Shown: positions 8,666 through 18,067, numbered from the stretch's first letter. The stretch is 64,000 bases of DNA from a bacterium (GCA_013360195.1 JABWCQ010000003.1:116765-180764), one strand, 5' to 3'. The notes: generated by a model not told the origin, from the letters alone. Translations and numbers: made by a program.

Positions 8666-11600
8666 ATGAAACTACTTATTTCAAGCCTTGCCCTATTAGC
8701 TTTGGGTCTGACCAGCGCAATTGCCTCGACTGAAGACGGATACTATCGCTGGCCAACTGCTCACGGCAATCACGTCGCCTTTATTGCCGACAATGATTTG
8801 TGGGTCGCTCCGCTCAGCGGAGGTAATGCCCGCCGGTTGACTTCAGCCGCCGGTGAGGAACGATTTGCCATGTTCTCCCCGGACGGGAAATGGATTGCCT
8901 TCAGCGGCAATTACGACGGTAATATTGATGTCTATCTAATCTCTCCGGAGGGCGGGGAGCCGCGCCGCCTTACTTACCATCCGTCCGCAGACTATGTTGC
9001 AGCGTGGACCAATGATGGAAAAGTGGCCTATCGGAACTGGGCTGACAACGGAGCCGGCTACTGGCAGATGTTCATCGTCAATACTGAAGGTGAATGGCCG
9101 GTCAAGATGGATATTCCCGAAATCGCACACGTCACGTTCGAACCTGGCGGCGACCGTATTGCCTATACTCGGTTTTCCCTTGGTACACGCACCTGGAAGC
9201 GTTACAAGGGAGGCTGGGCGGAAGACATCTACGTAGGAAGTACAAAGGCACAGGATTACAAGAAGATTACCACATGGGAAGGCAATGACGCCACTCCTAT
9301 GTGGTTTGATGGCAAGATTTTCTTTGTACGCAACGAAGATGACCGCGACAATCTCTGGTGCATGAATCCTGACGGCACCGGTCTGACAAGACTCACAGAA
9401 CACCGTGAGTATGACGCGCGCTGGCCGAGTCTTTCTGACGGCAAGATTTGCTACACGGTTGGCGCGGACATTTATGTCTACGACATTGCCGCTGGTCAAA
9501 CCCGGAAAATCGATGTGACCATGCCAAGTGAGCGATTGCTTTCTCGAGACAGGTTCATTTCGCCGGACGACTATACGAATGATTACGGACTTTCGCCCGA
9601 TGGAAACCGCATTGTGCTAGGTGCACGAGGCGAGCTGTTTACCGCGTCCACTGAGCGCCGAGGCGTTGTGCTGCAGGCAACTGACTCTCCGGGAGAGCGT
9701 GAACGCGCGCCGTTTTACAGCAAGGATGGAAAGGAGATCTTTGCGTGGACGGATCGCGAAGGTGAGCAAACCTTGTGGGCATTTCCGGCTGACAGCAAAG
9801 GAAAGCCGCGCAAAGTAGGCCCGGGACCGTCGACCTACAACTTCGGCATTGAAATGTCACCTGACGGTGAGTGGGGCGTTTGCGGAAACAAGGATCGGAC
9901 TCTTGCGCTCATTAATCTGAAAACCGGCGCGACATCTGTTGTAGATTCATCGGATTGGGAAATCTATTCGTATGACTGGTCACCTGATTCAAGATTCATT
10001 GCATACGCTGTCACTCTGCCAAACAAGTTTGGCGGCGTCAAGATTTACGATATGAAGGAAAAGAAGTCGCATCTGGTTACTGACCCGATGTTTGACAGCG
10101 GATCGCCCTCGTGGGATCCGGAAGGAAAATGGCTGTACTTTTCGTCGCGTCGCCATCACAACGCCTTTAATGGAGAGAACGATTGGTCTTTTATCACTCT
10201 AAATACAAGTCAACTTTTTGGACTTGCATTGACGAAAGACACAAAGAGTCCCTATCTCTTTGAAGACAATACGATTGAGTCCGCAGGCAAGAAGGACGGT
10301 GACAAGAAGGACGACGAAGAAGATGAAAAGGATAAGAAGGATAAGAAGGGGGACAAGAAGGATGATGACAAAGAGGACAAGAAGGTCGAGGTGAAAATCG
10401 ACTGGGATGGGCTTGTCGATCGCATCGTACTGATACCCGTGAAAGCTGGCCGCTACGGTGGTCTTGGCGCAGTTGACGGCAAGATCTATTATTTTGCAAT
10501 GGATGCTCGCGGTTGGAAAAATGAAAACCACGGCGATGACGACCCAGGAATTGCATTGCATTGCTACGACATCAAGAAAAAGAAGGACCATACCGTCGCC
10601 GATGGCGCGCGAGGATACATGTTTTCTCTTGATCGCAAGAAGATGGCTATTCGCACGAAAGACGGGTTTTCAATTATTAGCGCGGGTGACACCGAATTGC
10701 CCGAACCTGATAAAGACGACAAGGACAAGGGTCTGAAGCTTGATGAGTGGACACACGACATTGATCCTCGATCAGAGTGGCGGCAAATCTATTGGGAAGC
10801 CTGGCGCAATCAGCGCGACTTTTTCTATGACCCGAACTTGCACGGCATAGATTGGAAGAAGGAAGGCGAGCGGTATGCGAAACTCATCGACAGGATTACA
10901 ACACGTGACGAGCTGAATGATATCCTTGGACAGCTCTTTGGTGAACTCAACGCAGGTCACGCATACATTTTCGGCGGTGACAGAGAACGCTCCAAGAGCA
11001 TCGGAGTTGGCTTGCTCGGAATTGACGTGACACGCACGAACGATGGATTTTACCGCATTGACAGGATTCTTGCTCCCGATCCGTGGGATAGCAAGCGTAC
11101 AAGCCCGCTTTCTGCCGTTGGACTGAACGTTAAGGCAGGCGAGTACTTGGTCGCGATTGACCGGAAACCGGTAAACTCTGTGCCCAACTATCTCGAACTT
11201 CTGGCTAATAAGTCAGGCAAGCTGGTCATGGTCTCAGTAAATGACAAGCCGTCGCTTGACGGAGCACGGGAGTTTGTTGTTAAGACGCTGAGCGACGAAG
11301 GTGATCTTCGTTACTGGGAGTGGGTGGAAAGCCGCATGGAATACGTCAGGAAGAATGGCGGTGACGACATTGCTTACCTGCATCTCTCGGACATGGGCGG
11401 TGCGGGAATGGAGCAATTCATGCGTGAATACTACCCGCAGGTGTACGGCGGTAAAAAGGCGTTTATCTTCGATGTCAGAAACAACGGTGGCGGCAATATT
11501 GCCCGGTGGATTCTGACTCAGCTTGATCGCGAAATCTGGACTTGGGGCATAGCACGGAACGGCTCACAGGATCATGATCCATGGTCGCAATTCCAAGGGC

Positions 11601-11989
11601 ATATGATTGCTCTCTGTGATGAACAGACCGGTTCAGATGGTGAGACTTTCTCAGAGGGCTGGAAGCGCTTGGAACTGGGTCCTCTGGTTGGCAAACGGAC
11701 ATGGGGCGGATGGGTCGGTATTCGCGGCGGCAAGCCCTTCGTGGACGGCGGTGCCGCGACTCAGCCGGAATTCACGGGTTGGGGTGAGGATGGAAAGTGG
11801 TTGATCGAAGGTCCTGGCGTGACTCCTGATGTGGAGGTTGACCAGGTAGTCAAGAACCAGATCAAAGGAATCGACGATCAGCTCGATTATGCGATAAAGT
11901 GGTGCCGCCAGAAAATCAAGGAAGATCCTCGGAACGATGTGCCGCGTCCTGACTTCCCGATTAAGCGGCCTACAGGTCCGTTGAAATAG
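8666..11989 (+). CDS. Tricorn-type S41 serine protease with WD40-like propeller (exported)
   Basis: A 1107-residue protein with an N-terminal signal peptide (about 1-20). Residues about 25-500 are beta-propeller repeats (S-P-D-G-K-W-I-A-F-S-type TolB/Tricorn blades). A catalytic half follows: the tricorn C1 domain from about 690, a PDZ domain (about 770-860), and the S41 core with F-D-V-R-N-N-G-G-G-N and the nucleophile region T-G-S-D-G-E near 990. The family degrades peptides; the export signal points to the periplasm or outside. Between about residues 541 and 576 there is a run made almost only of Lys, Asp and Glu, probably a flexible linker between propeller and protease. The gene has its own terminator and stands alone. 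An AAGGA precedes the ATG. Confidence 0.9.
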   Translation: MKLLISSLALLALGLTSAIASTEDGYYRWPTAHGNHVAFIADNDLWVAPLSGGNARRLTSAAGEERFAMFSPDGKWIAFSGNYDGNIDVYLISPEGGEPRRLTYHPSADYVAAWTNDGKVAYRNWADNGAGYWQMFIVNTEGEWPVKMDIPEIAHVTFEPGGDRIAYTRFSLGTRTWKRYKGGWAEDIYVGSTKAQDYKKITTWEGNDATPMWFDGKIFFVRNEDDRDNLWCMNPDGTGLTRLTEHREYDARWPSLSDGKICYTVGADIYVYDIAAGQTRKIDVTMPSERLLSRDRFISPDDYTNDYGLSPDGNRIVLGARGELFTASTERRGVVLQATDSPGERERAPFYSKDGKEIFAWTDREGEQTLWAFPADSKGKPRKVGPGPSTYNFGIEMSPDGEWGVCGNKDRTLALINLKTGATSVVDSSDWEIYSYDWSPDSRFIAYAVTLPNKFGGVKIYDMKEKKSHLVTDPMFDSGSPSWDPEGKWLYFSSRRHHNAFNGENDWSFITLNTSQLFGLALTKDTKSPYLFEDNTIESAGKKDGDKKDDEEDEKDKKDKKGDKKDDDKEDKKVEVKIDWDGLVDRIVLIPVKAGRYGGLGAVDGKIYYFAMDARGWKNENHGDDDPGIALHCYDIKKKKDHTVADGARGYMFSLDRKKMAIRTKDGFSIISAGDTELPEPDKDDKDKGLKLDEWTHDIDPRSEWRQIYWEAWRNQRDFFYDPNLHGIDWKKEGERYAKLIDRITTRDELNDILGQLFGELNAGHAYIFGGDRERSKSIGVGLLGIDVTRTNDGFYRIDRILAPDPWDSKRTSPLSAVGLNVKAGEYLVAIDRKPVNSVPNYLELLANKSGKLVMVSVNDKPSLDGAREFVVKTLSDEGDLRYWEWVESRMEYVRKNGGDDIAYLHLSDMGGAGMEQFMREYYPQVYGGKKAFIFDVRNNGGGNIARWILTQLDREIWTWGIARNGSQDHDPWSQFQGHMIALCDEQTGSDGETFSEGWKRLELGPLVGKRTWGGWVGIRGGKPFVDGGAATQPEFTGWGEDGKWLIEGPGVTPDVEVDQVVKNQIKGIDDQLDYAIKWCRQKIKEDPRNDVPRPDFPIKRPTGPLK

Positions 11990-12010
11990 TCGAAGTGCAT
12001 CGATGTTGTG

Positions 12011-12046
12011 TAAAGGGCGGCCTGTGCCGCCCTTTACTTGTTTTGC
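12011..12046 (+). terminator. Intrinsic terminator after the Tricorn-type protease
   Basis: A perfect ten-base-pair stem (TAAAGGGCGG with CCGCCCTTTA) and a six-base loop (12021-12026), followed by CTTGTTTT. It lies 21 bases after the stop codon. Confidence 0.88.
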
Positions 12047-12203
12047 GCGCATCAAACGGGTCAATTCACGTTAATGCAAATTCAAACTGCTATGTGACAA
12101 ACACGCATTCCGTGTTCAATCTGAGGAGACAGCATTCTTCTCAAAAAGCATGCAAAGTCAATATGTGAGCGGATTTGACATTCAAACCTCACTAAACGAC
12201 CGC

Positions 12204-12231
12204 TTGCAATTCGGTCAGTTTGCGCTAAATT
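12204..12231 (+). promoter_or_regulatory. Putative promoter for the lipoprotein at 12287
   Basis: TTGCAA (12204-12209) and TAAATT (12226-12231) are separated by 16 bases, resembling a vegetative -35/-10 pair. An exact inverted repeat starts eight bases downstream, at about the expected transcription start. Confidence 0.45.
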
Positions 12232-12238
12232 GCTGATC

Positions 12239-12253
12239 TACACTGATAGTGTA
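12239..12253. promoter_or_regulatory. Perfect inverted repeat, candidate operator
   Basis: TACACT-GAT-AGTGTA is an exact palindrome with six-base arms and a three-base centre. It is placed immediately downstream of the putative promoter and 33 bases before the lipoprotein start. A repressor binding here would block the promoter; the regulator is unknown. Confidence 0.45.
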
Positions 12254-12286
12254 AAACGACCATCAAAAAATTGCATGAGGTGCTGC

Positions 12287-13636
12287 ATGCGGAACAAGTT
12301 ATTTATCGCGGTTCTCATGGTAGCGGCCGTCCTTTGGCTCGGCTGCCCAGAAGATGACAACGACACTCCCGAACCGGCCCAGACTGAAGACAATGCGAGC
12401 GGAACGGTCACAACAACTACGTCAGGAACTATTGAAACGGAATTGGGCGCGCGAATTGTTGTGCCGATTGGCGCCGTGCCCCCACTCGAGAATGGCAATC
12501 CGGGCGCCATGGTGTTCTCGATTGAGAAGAATAACAGCATAAATGTTACTCCGCCGAGCGGAGAAAACGTCGTCTCCGACATCTACCAGTTTGGACCGGA
12601 AGGGTTCACTTTCGCACGACCGGTCGAAGTTGCCGTCCCTGTCCCGGGCGACGGAGATCCGGGCGAGCTAAGCCTTTGGAGAAGAAACCCGACTACTGGC
12701 ATTCCAGAGTACTTCAGCTCGGAGTACGATCCGGCGACAAGAACGGTCAAGGCGCAAACCTATACACTCTCACCCTGGTTCATTTCCAGTCGGCAGATTG
12801 AGGATGATGCATCCGGGTGTGTTCACGTTACGAACACCGGTAGTTCCTGGCTCTACATTTGTGTCGAGACCTATCAGCTTGAATATCCGGCCCAAACCGA
12901 GTGGATTCCGGAAGCAGGACAGGGAGTTCTGTATGCGCCATTTGGCACTATCGGATGGACGCATTCCGGGAATTGGTATTTGCCGCAGGGAACCTATACT
13001 TTCTGTTTGCAGCGGGAGAGCAGCATTAATCCCGGAGAATACTCCCATCGTATCACAGAACCCATCACAATTTCTAATGCATGGCACTACAGCTCGCCGG
13101 ACTGTGCCGAACTCTCCTCTGGAGACTTTGTCACAGCCGATCCGGGACGGTGCGGTTGCATACCAGAGCCCACATCTTCAGTGGGTACCGGAGACATTCA
13201 AGTGACTTTGACATGGTACAACGAGAATTCACTTGACCTGGATCTCTGGGTACAGGATCCGAATGAAGAGTGGTGCTATTACGGCAATGGGCAGGCTCCA
13301 AACGTGACATCTTCCGGCGGCCAGCTCGATCGGGACAACTTGTGCGGAAACTATGAGAACGGAAGACCCGAGAATATCTATTGGACAACCACACCGCCGG
13401 CTGGGCAGTACATTGTTGCGGTAGATTGGTTCTCAGACTGTGGAAATGACTTGGGGAGCCAATCCATTAACGTTCGGACAGTGGTGCGCGGTGTAACCCG
13501 TACATTCAACACCTCGATCGCGCCCGATGAACAGATGAAGGAGATCACACGGTTCTCGATATCAGGCACGACCGTAAACTTCCTGCCTCCGCAGACGGAT
13601 TACCGGCATGAAGTAGTGCGCGCCGCAAAGAATTGA
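12287..13636 (+). CDS. Lipoprotein with ZU5-like and YfaP/DUF2135-like domains
   Basis: A 449-residue lipoprotein. The N-terminal signal ends in the lipobox L-W-L-G-C at about residue 20. A Thr/Glu/Asp-rich linker follows, then a ZU5-like beta domain (about 45-165: G-A-R-I-V-V-P-I-G-A-V, S-D-I-Y-Q-F-G-P-E-G). A C-terminal domain (about 300-420) reads I-Q-V-T-L-T-W-Y-N-E-N-S-L-D-L-D-L-W-V-Q-D-P, which resembles the YfaP/DUF2135 type, often found in surface or periplasmic proteins. I chose ATG 12287 because GAGGTG lies just upstream; an in-frame ATG at 12230 would add a non-signal-like extension. The cellular role is unknown. Confidence 0.75.
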   Translation: MRNKLFIAVLMVAAVLWLGCPEDDNDTPEPAQTEDNASGTVTTTTSGTIETELGARIVVPIGAVPPLENGNPGAMVFSIEKNNSINVTPPSGENVVSDIYQFGPEGFTFARPVEVAVPVPGDGDPGELSLWRRNPTTGIPEYFSSEYDPATRTVKAQTYTLSPWFISSRQIEDDASGCVHVTNTGSSWLYICVETYQLEYPAQTEWIPEAGQGVLYAPFGTIGWTHSGNWYLPQGTYTFCLQRESSINPGEYSHRITEPITISNAWHYSSPDCAELSSGDFVTADPGRCGCIPEPTSSVGTGDIQVTLTWYNENSLDLDLWVQDPNEEWCYYGNGQAPNVTSSGGQLDRDNLCGNYENGRPENIYWTTTPPAGQYIVAVDWFSDCGNDLGSQSINVRTVVRGVTRTFNTSIAPDEQMKEITRFSISGTTVNFLPPQTDYRHEVVRAAKN

Positions 13637-13694
13637 CATTTATCGCATCATAAGAGTGATGCCGATGATTGGACATCGGGCCAAACCATGCAGA

Positions 13695-13726
13695 AAATCC
13701 CCCGGCACTATTGTGTCGGGGGATTT
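13695..13726 (+). terminator. Intrinsic terminator after the lipoprotein
   Basis: A perfect ten-base-pair stem (AAATCCCCCG at 13695-13704 with CGGGGGATTT at 13717-13726) in the gap between convergent genes. A/T pairs at the base of the stem allow it to work in either direction. The rest of the 363-base gap (13727-13955) shows no gene or RNA that I recognise. Confidence 0.75.
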
Positions 13727-13955
13727 CATTGAAAACGTCAGCGAAGGACAGCCTGGGGAAACGCAACCTCCGCTGGCAGACGATGCTGCTATTTAATTGA
13801 CGGCGTCAAGTCTCGCGCCAGCACTTGGCCATCAGCAGCTTCGATTTTACAAAAGCCATGATAACAAGAGCTGTGCCACAACGATCCATCAATCTTGAAA
13901 CAGTATTAACAAGCATTTATAAAGTAAAGAATGTCAGAAGTCTCAAGCTAAATGT

Positions 13956-13984
13956 GAGTCTGAGTTCCCAATCGGAACTGACTC
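13956..13984 (-). terminator. Hairpin after the response regulator, possible terminator
   Basis: On the minus strand, AGTTCC and GGAACT pair around a five-base loop, with an outer GAGTC/GACTC pairing. It begins 15 bases past the stop codon of the response regulator. The following bases are only moderately T-rich, so termination efficiency is uncertain. Confidence 0.4.
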
Positions 13985-13999
13985 TCCCGCATTAACCTC

Positions 14000-15382
14000 T
14001 CATTTGAAATCTTCCTTTTTCAAATCGTACAGTTTCATCTTCTCAAAGACCGTCCTCCGGTCAATCCCGGCATGTTCAGCGGTCTTTGAGACACTACCCG
14101 AGTAACGGGCAAGCAATGCGCAAAGGTATTGTCTTTCAATTCGCTCTGTCTCCTCTCGCAGAACCTCACGCAACGGTTTATTGGCGGTAAGTGCCGGGAT
14201 CGGAGATGCCATTGGGGCTTGCATAATTTCGATCTTGGAAACTTCGTCAGTGTCTGATAAGACAGCGGCTCGTTCAATGGCGTTTTGAAGCTCGCGGATG
14301 TTACCCGGCCACTGATGGCCGAGGATGGTACGCCACGCCTCCGGGCCGAACCGCATGCCCGGTTTGCCAAGTCTCCTGGTTACTTCAGTCAGAAAGTGAA
14401 CTGACAGGAGTTCAATGTCTTCTGTGCGGACTCTGAGCGGCGGTATAGTGATCGGTACAACATTTAACCGATAAAACAAATCCTCGCGAAATCTGCCGGA
14501 CTTTACTTGGTTGACGAGGTCGTGATTCGTCGCAGTAATCAATCGCACGTCCACGCTTATGGTCTGAGATCCTCCAACCCGTTGGAATTTTCGGGTTTGG
14601 ACTACGTCGAGAAGTTTCGTCTGCAATTCAGTAGTGAGCTCTCCGATTTCATCAAGGAACAATGTTCCGCTGTCCGCAAGCTCAAACCGTCCGATACGGC
14701 GTTCAATTGCGCCGGTGAATGCACCCTTCTCGTGGCCAAACAACTCGCTTTCAAGGAGAGTGGGCGTCAGCGCTGCGCAATTTACGCTTACGAATGGAGC
14801 CCTCGATCTCGGGGAATTCGCATGAATCGCTTGTGCCAGCAGACTCTTTCCGGTACCGGTTTCTCCAAGAATCAGAACTGTCACGTCGCTGGCTGCGACT
14901 TTTCTTGCAAGAATAAAAACGTCTTCCATGGTACGGCTCCTGCCGAGCATATCATGGAAACTCGCACTCGCGGCTAATGAATTCTGTAAAAGTTCGAGTT
15001 CAGTTCGTTGTCGCTCCTGTTCTATCGCCCTGCGTAACTTGAGGCGCAGTTCGTCAGCGCTGAACGGCTTCGTAACGTAGTCAATGGCACCGGCTTTCAT
15101 CGCTTGAATTGCCGAGTCTATCGAACCGTGTCCGGTCACCATTATGATTGGAACGCGAGGGTCAATGTCTTTCAGTTTCTGCAGCAGTTCCAGGCCGCTC
15201 ATTCCCTGCATGACCAAGTCACAGAGCACGCCGTCAAATCTGATCTCAGCAAATCGGGCAAGCGCTGCTTCGCCGTTTACCGCCGTTTCAATCGTGCCGA
15301 ACTCGTCTTCGAGCAGTTTCGACGTGGACTTGCGAAAGGCGAGATCATCGTCGACCAGAAGGATTTTCATTGGTCGTTTCAT
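14000..15382 (-). CDS. Sigma-54-dependent NtrC-family response regulator
   Basis: A 460-residue three-domain regulator. The receiver domain (about 5-120) has D-D-D at 11-13, the phospho-acceptor Asp55 and Lys105. The AAA+ domain has Walker A G-E-T-G-T-G-K-S (173-180), the sigma-54 contact loop G-A-F-T-G-A (220-225) and Walker B L-F-L-D-E (241-245). The end is a Fis-type helix-turn-helix (A-E-H-A-G-I-D-R-R-T-V-F). When phosphorylated it should activate RNA polymerase with sigma-54. It lies four bases after the histidine kinase gene, its likely partner. I chose the ATG at 15382, which has GAGGA eight bases upstream; in-frame ATGs at 15397 and 15370 are alternatives. Target promoters are not evident in the window. 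Confidence 0.93.
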   Translation of the reverse strand: MKRPMKILLVDDDLAFRKSTSKLLEDEFGTIETAVNGEAALARFAEIRFDGVLCDLVMQGMSGLELLQKLKDIDPRVPIIMVTGHGSIDSAIQAMKAGAIDYVTKPFSADELRLKLRRAIEQERQRTELELLQNSLAASASFHDMLGRSRTMEDVFILARKVAASDVTVLILGETGTGKSLLAQAIHANSPRSRAPFVSVNCAALTPTLLESELFGHEKGAFTGAIERRIGRFELADSGTLFLDEIGELTTELQTKLLDVVQTRKFQRVGGSQTISVDVRLITATNHDLVNQVKSGRFREDLFYRLNVVPITIPPLRVRTEDIELLSVHFLTEVTRRLGKPGMRFGPEAWRTILGHQWPGNIRELQNAIERAAVLSDTDEVSKIEIMQAPMASPIPALTANKPLREVLREETERIERQYLCALLARYSGSVSKTAEHAGIDRRTVFEKMKLYDLKKEDFK

Positions 15383-15386
15383 GACA

Positions 15387-17156
15387 TCATTCCTCATTTA
15401 CAATATGCGCAGGCCGCACAGGCAGTTTGATGATAAAAGTGGAGCCCTGTCCGGGAGTAGATTCGACTTCAATGAATCCGCCGTGCTGCCTGATTATTCG
15501 ATAGCATACGAACAGACCTAGCCCCACGCCCGCGACTTCTGATTTGGTCGTGAAGAAAGCGTCGAAGATTTTCTCGCGAGTCCCCTCGTCCATACCGATT
15601 CCTGAGTCAGCAAGCTGCAGCACAATGTGCTCGTTTTCGCCCCGTGTCGAGACCTCTATTTTGCCGCCGTTTGGCATAGCATCCATCGAGTTCAGTAGCA
15701 GATTTAGCACGACCTGTTTGATTTGATCGGCATCGATCCAAGCCTGCGGCGAATCCGCGCCGAAGTTGCGAAGAACTGTGATTCGCCTGCTGGAAAGCTG
15801 AGAAGCAGACACTCGCAATACGCTTTCAATGACAGTATGCAGGTCTTCGCGCCGAAACTCCTCTTTTGCCGGTCTGTGAAAGTCCAGCAACTGTCGTGTA
15901 AGTTTTGCCATCCTGCCAACCTCATCACGGATAAGCTGGACATACTCCATCGCTTCGTCTTCTTTCACACGCGATCTGCCCAGAACCTCAACGCAGTTCT
16001 GAATGTTGCAAATTGGATTGTTCAGCTCATGAGAAAGCTGAGCAGAGAGTCTTCCGACAGTACTGAATTTCTCGGATTGAATCAGCTGCCTTTGAGTTTG
16101 CTGCAACTCCGACATCTGCTCGGCAAGCTTCAAATTAAGTGCCGCCAGTTCCTGTTGCCGTTCCTTGAGACTGCTTCGCATTGTTTCAAATCGCTTGGTA
16201 AGGCTGCCAACCTCATCATTCCCGAAGTTTCGAAGCGGAGGGTCATCCTCTTCGCTCTCCAGCGCGGCTGCGGCCAGGTCCAGCGCTCTTACACGCTTAA
16301 CGACATTCGCGACTCCTAACCCTGCAAGCACGGTCATGAGTAGCACGATGATTCCCGCGAGTGCTCCGACACTTGACTCGATTTCATCGAGAATATCCAA
16401 TTCCGGAGCTAAATCGCGAACAAGCAGAACACACAAGTCCGGAGACGGGCCGCCGGGAAGACCTTCACACATGACAAGCATCTCCTGATCAGCGATCGTC
16501 ATTTCCAAGGGTCGGACTGCTGCCGCCATGTCCCACGGCAGCGAGGTCATCAACGGCTTCACAAAACTCGAATCCAAACTTACAAACAGGAATTCCTTGC
16601 CTGTGAAAACCGCCATTTTGCTTCGCGTAATATCGGACAAACCCTCGAGCCAGCGAGCATCAAGCCGCTTCCCGACAAACACACGCTTGGCTCTGTCCTG
16701 CGGCAGAACAGCTGATGCGACCTGGTAAAGGTACATGTCGTCGTGTTGGAATCGAAGTCCGGTCAATCTGAAGAATACCGAATCGGACTCGGTGTCTTCA
16801 CCGCTTCGAATAGCGCGCATCAAGACGTTGCCTGTGCTGTCTTCAATCTGAATCAAGTCAAGCATGGCCAGGTCAAGATAGGTCTGACCCCATTCCTCTG
16901 AGCTTTCGCCCGGGTGCCGCAAGTTTGCGATAGACAGGTATTCCGCATGATTGACCGCCACGGCATGCAGGAATTCCTGCTGTTGATCGAGCAATTGCCT
17001 TACCACACGCTGGCTGGTAACAAGTTCCTCTCCGACCGTTTTAAGCACTCGTGAAGTGACCGTCTTCTGGAAGACGAAGAGGCTCACTGCGGTCAGTATT
17101 GAACCCGTAATCAAAGTGAGAAGTACCGCTCTGATCAGAAGTGGAGATTTATGCAT
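15387..17156 (-). CDS. Membrane-bound sensor histidine kinase
   Basis: A 589-residue kinase. It has a first transmembrane helix at about 8-30, a periplasmic sensory region of about 230 residues, a second helix at about 261-285, and a HAMP segment (about 286-335). A coiled coil leads into the HisKA domain with phospho-acceptor His376 (L-S-H-E-L-N-N-P). The HATPase domain follows, with D-S-G-I-G-M, F-F-T-T-K and G-V-G-L-G-L-F-V boxes. The sensory region resembles a dCACHE-type fold only loosely and the ligand is unknown. It is the first gene of a two-gene unit with the NtrC-type regulator. Confidence 0.92.
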   Translation of the reverse strand: MHKSPLLIRAVLLTLITGSILTAVSLFVFQKTVTSRVLKTVGEELVTSQRVVRQLLDQQQEFLHAVAVNHAEYLSIANLRHPGESSEEWGQTYLDLAMLDLIQIEDSTGNVLMRAIRSGEDTESDSVFFRLTGLRFQHDDMYLYQVASAVLPQDRAKRVFVGKRLDARWLEGLSDITRSKMAVFTGKEFLFVSLDSSFVKPLMTSLPWDMAAAVRPLEMTIADQEMLVMCEGLPGGPSPDLCVLLVRDLAPELDILDEIESSVGALAGIIVLLMTVLAGLGVANVVKRVRALDLAAAALESEEDDPPLRNFGNDEVGSLTKRFETMRSSLKERQQELAALNLKLAEQMSELQQTQRQLIQSEKFSTVGRLSAQLSHELNNPICNIQNCVEVLGRSRVKEDEAMEYVQLIRDEVGRMAKLTRQLLDFHRPAKEEFRREDLHTVIESVLRVSASQLSSRRITVLRNFGADSPQAWIDADQIKQVVLNLLLNSMDAMPNGGKIEVSTRGENEHIVLQLADSGIGMDEGTREKIFDAFFTTKSEVAGVGLGLFVCYRIIRQHGGFIEVESTPGQGSTFIIKLPVRPAHIVNEE

Positions 17157-17175
17157 CTAACGCTCCGGGCAATAG

Positions 17176-17200
17176 AAAAGGGCCAACAACTGTCGGCCCC
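17176..17200 (-). terminator. Intrinsic terminator after rpmG
   Basis: On the minus strand GGGCCGAC pairs with GTTGGCCC (one G-U) around a four-base loop and is followed by TTTT. It separates the ribosomal protein operon from the histidine kinase gene. Confidence 0.8.
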
Positions 17201-17244
17201 TCAAGGTGTTTGCAAGCATGCTGAATTCGAGTTCGTAAACCGGA

Positions 17245-17430
17245 CTACCGAACTTCGCGGTGCAGAGTCATCTTCCGAAGATTCGGATTGTACTTCATCA
17301 GCTCAAGCCTGTCAGGAGTATTCTTACGATTCTTCATCGTGCTGTAACGGCTTGGCGTTAACCCCTGACCGCGGGATTCCGTGCATTCCAGGGTAACGAT
17401 GATACGGCCTTCTTTTGCTTTCTTTGCCAT
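17245..17430 (-). CDS. rpmG: 50S ribosomal protein L33
   Basis: A 61-residue basic protein that reads as L33: I-V-T-L-E-C-T-E, then [22 protein letters not shown] and L-R-K-M-T-L-H-R-E. Only one cysteine is left, so this is the zinc-free (C-minus) form rather than the type with four zinc-binding cysteines. GGGAG stands seven bases before the ATG. It is the last gene of a three-gene operon, 11 bases after rpmB. Confidence 0.95.
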   Translation of the reverse strand: MAKKAKEGRIIVTLECTESRGQGLTPSRYSTMKNRKNTPDRLELMKYNPNLRKMTLHREVR

Positions 17431-17441
17431 GTGAAAACTCC

Positions 17442-17702
17442 CTATGCGTGGCTATGATCGTGTGAATGCAGGGCGTTGTGCAACTCGATCTGCTTACGCC
17501 ATTCCGTCGGCAAGCCGTTCTTGGTAAGCGTCTTCAACCCGCGTGCGGAAACCCGTACCCGTACCCACGTGCCGGTCGCTTCATCAAAGAATCGCTTTGT
17601 GCGGAGATTCGGATATTGCCACTTCCGCGATTTATTGTTCGCGTGGCTGACGTTGTGTGCCTTGTGGCGACCTCGTCCAGTAATCGGGCAAACTCGTGAC
17701 AT
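17442..17702 (-). CDS. rpmB: 50S ribosomal protein L28
   Basis: An 86-residue protein with the L28 signature C-P-I-T-G-R-G, then [10 protein letters not shown] and W-x-Y-P-N-L-R. The [11 protein letters not shown] core follows. The C-terminal tail contains alternating His residues (H-S-H-D-H-S-H), which is unusual and could bind metal, although this is only an inference from composition. It has a single N-terminal cysteine, so it is a zinc-free form. It lies between rpsR and rpmG. Confidence 0.95.
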   Translation of the reverse strand: MSRVCPITGRGRHKAHNVSHANNKSRKWQYPNLRTKRFFDEATGTWVRVRVSARGLKTLTKNGLPTEWRKQIELHNALHSHDHSHA

Positions 17703-17738
17703 GTTCTATTCTCAGTTGGGCGGCGCTAAGGCCTGGGT

Positions 17739-18050
17739 TTAGAATGCTTCGGCCTCTTGGACAAACGGCAGCAAGGCAATGTGGCGCGCGCGCTTAATTG
17801 CCAAAGTCATCAGCCGTTGTTCTTGTCGGTCAAGGCGGGTAAGGCGGCGAGGCAGGATACGTCCGTTTGCGCCGATAAATCTTTGCAGCAGCTTGATATC
17901 TTTATAATCAATGTGCTTTATCCCGTGCTCTTCCAAATAGGACGGCTTACGGGCCATGCCTGTCCGGATACGGGTCGCACTGTTGCTGCTGTTTCTTTGG
18001 CGAGGTTTCTGAAATGCCATAAATCTGTCGAAAATTTGGTGTTGTGCCAT
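17739..18050 (-). CDS. rpsR: 30S ribosomal protein S18
   Basis: The S18 core is clear from about residue 45 on: [13 protein letters not shown], then G-R-I-L-P-R-R-L-T, then [13 protein letters not shown]. The protein as drawn is 103 residues, with about 30 extra N-terminal residues compared with the usual 75 or so. An internal ATG at 17957 would give a standard-size protein. The promoter at 18068-18096 would give the long form a leader of only about ten bases, so the shorter start deserves thought. S18 is not next to rpsF or rplI, its common partners, but heads an operon with L28 and L33. Confidence 0.93.
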   Translation of the reverse strand: MAQHQIFDRFMAFQKPRQRNSSNSATRIRTGMARKPSYLEEHGIKHIDYKDIKLLQRFIGANGRILPRRLTRLDRQEQRLMTLAIKRARHIALLPFVQEAEAF

Positions 18051-18067
18051 TTCGGCGTAAGCCTCAA

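Noticed and set aside
15723..16319. 199-codon open frame antisense to the histidine kinase
   Set aside because: Sequence shows no family features and the kinase on the other strand is certain.
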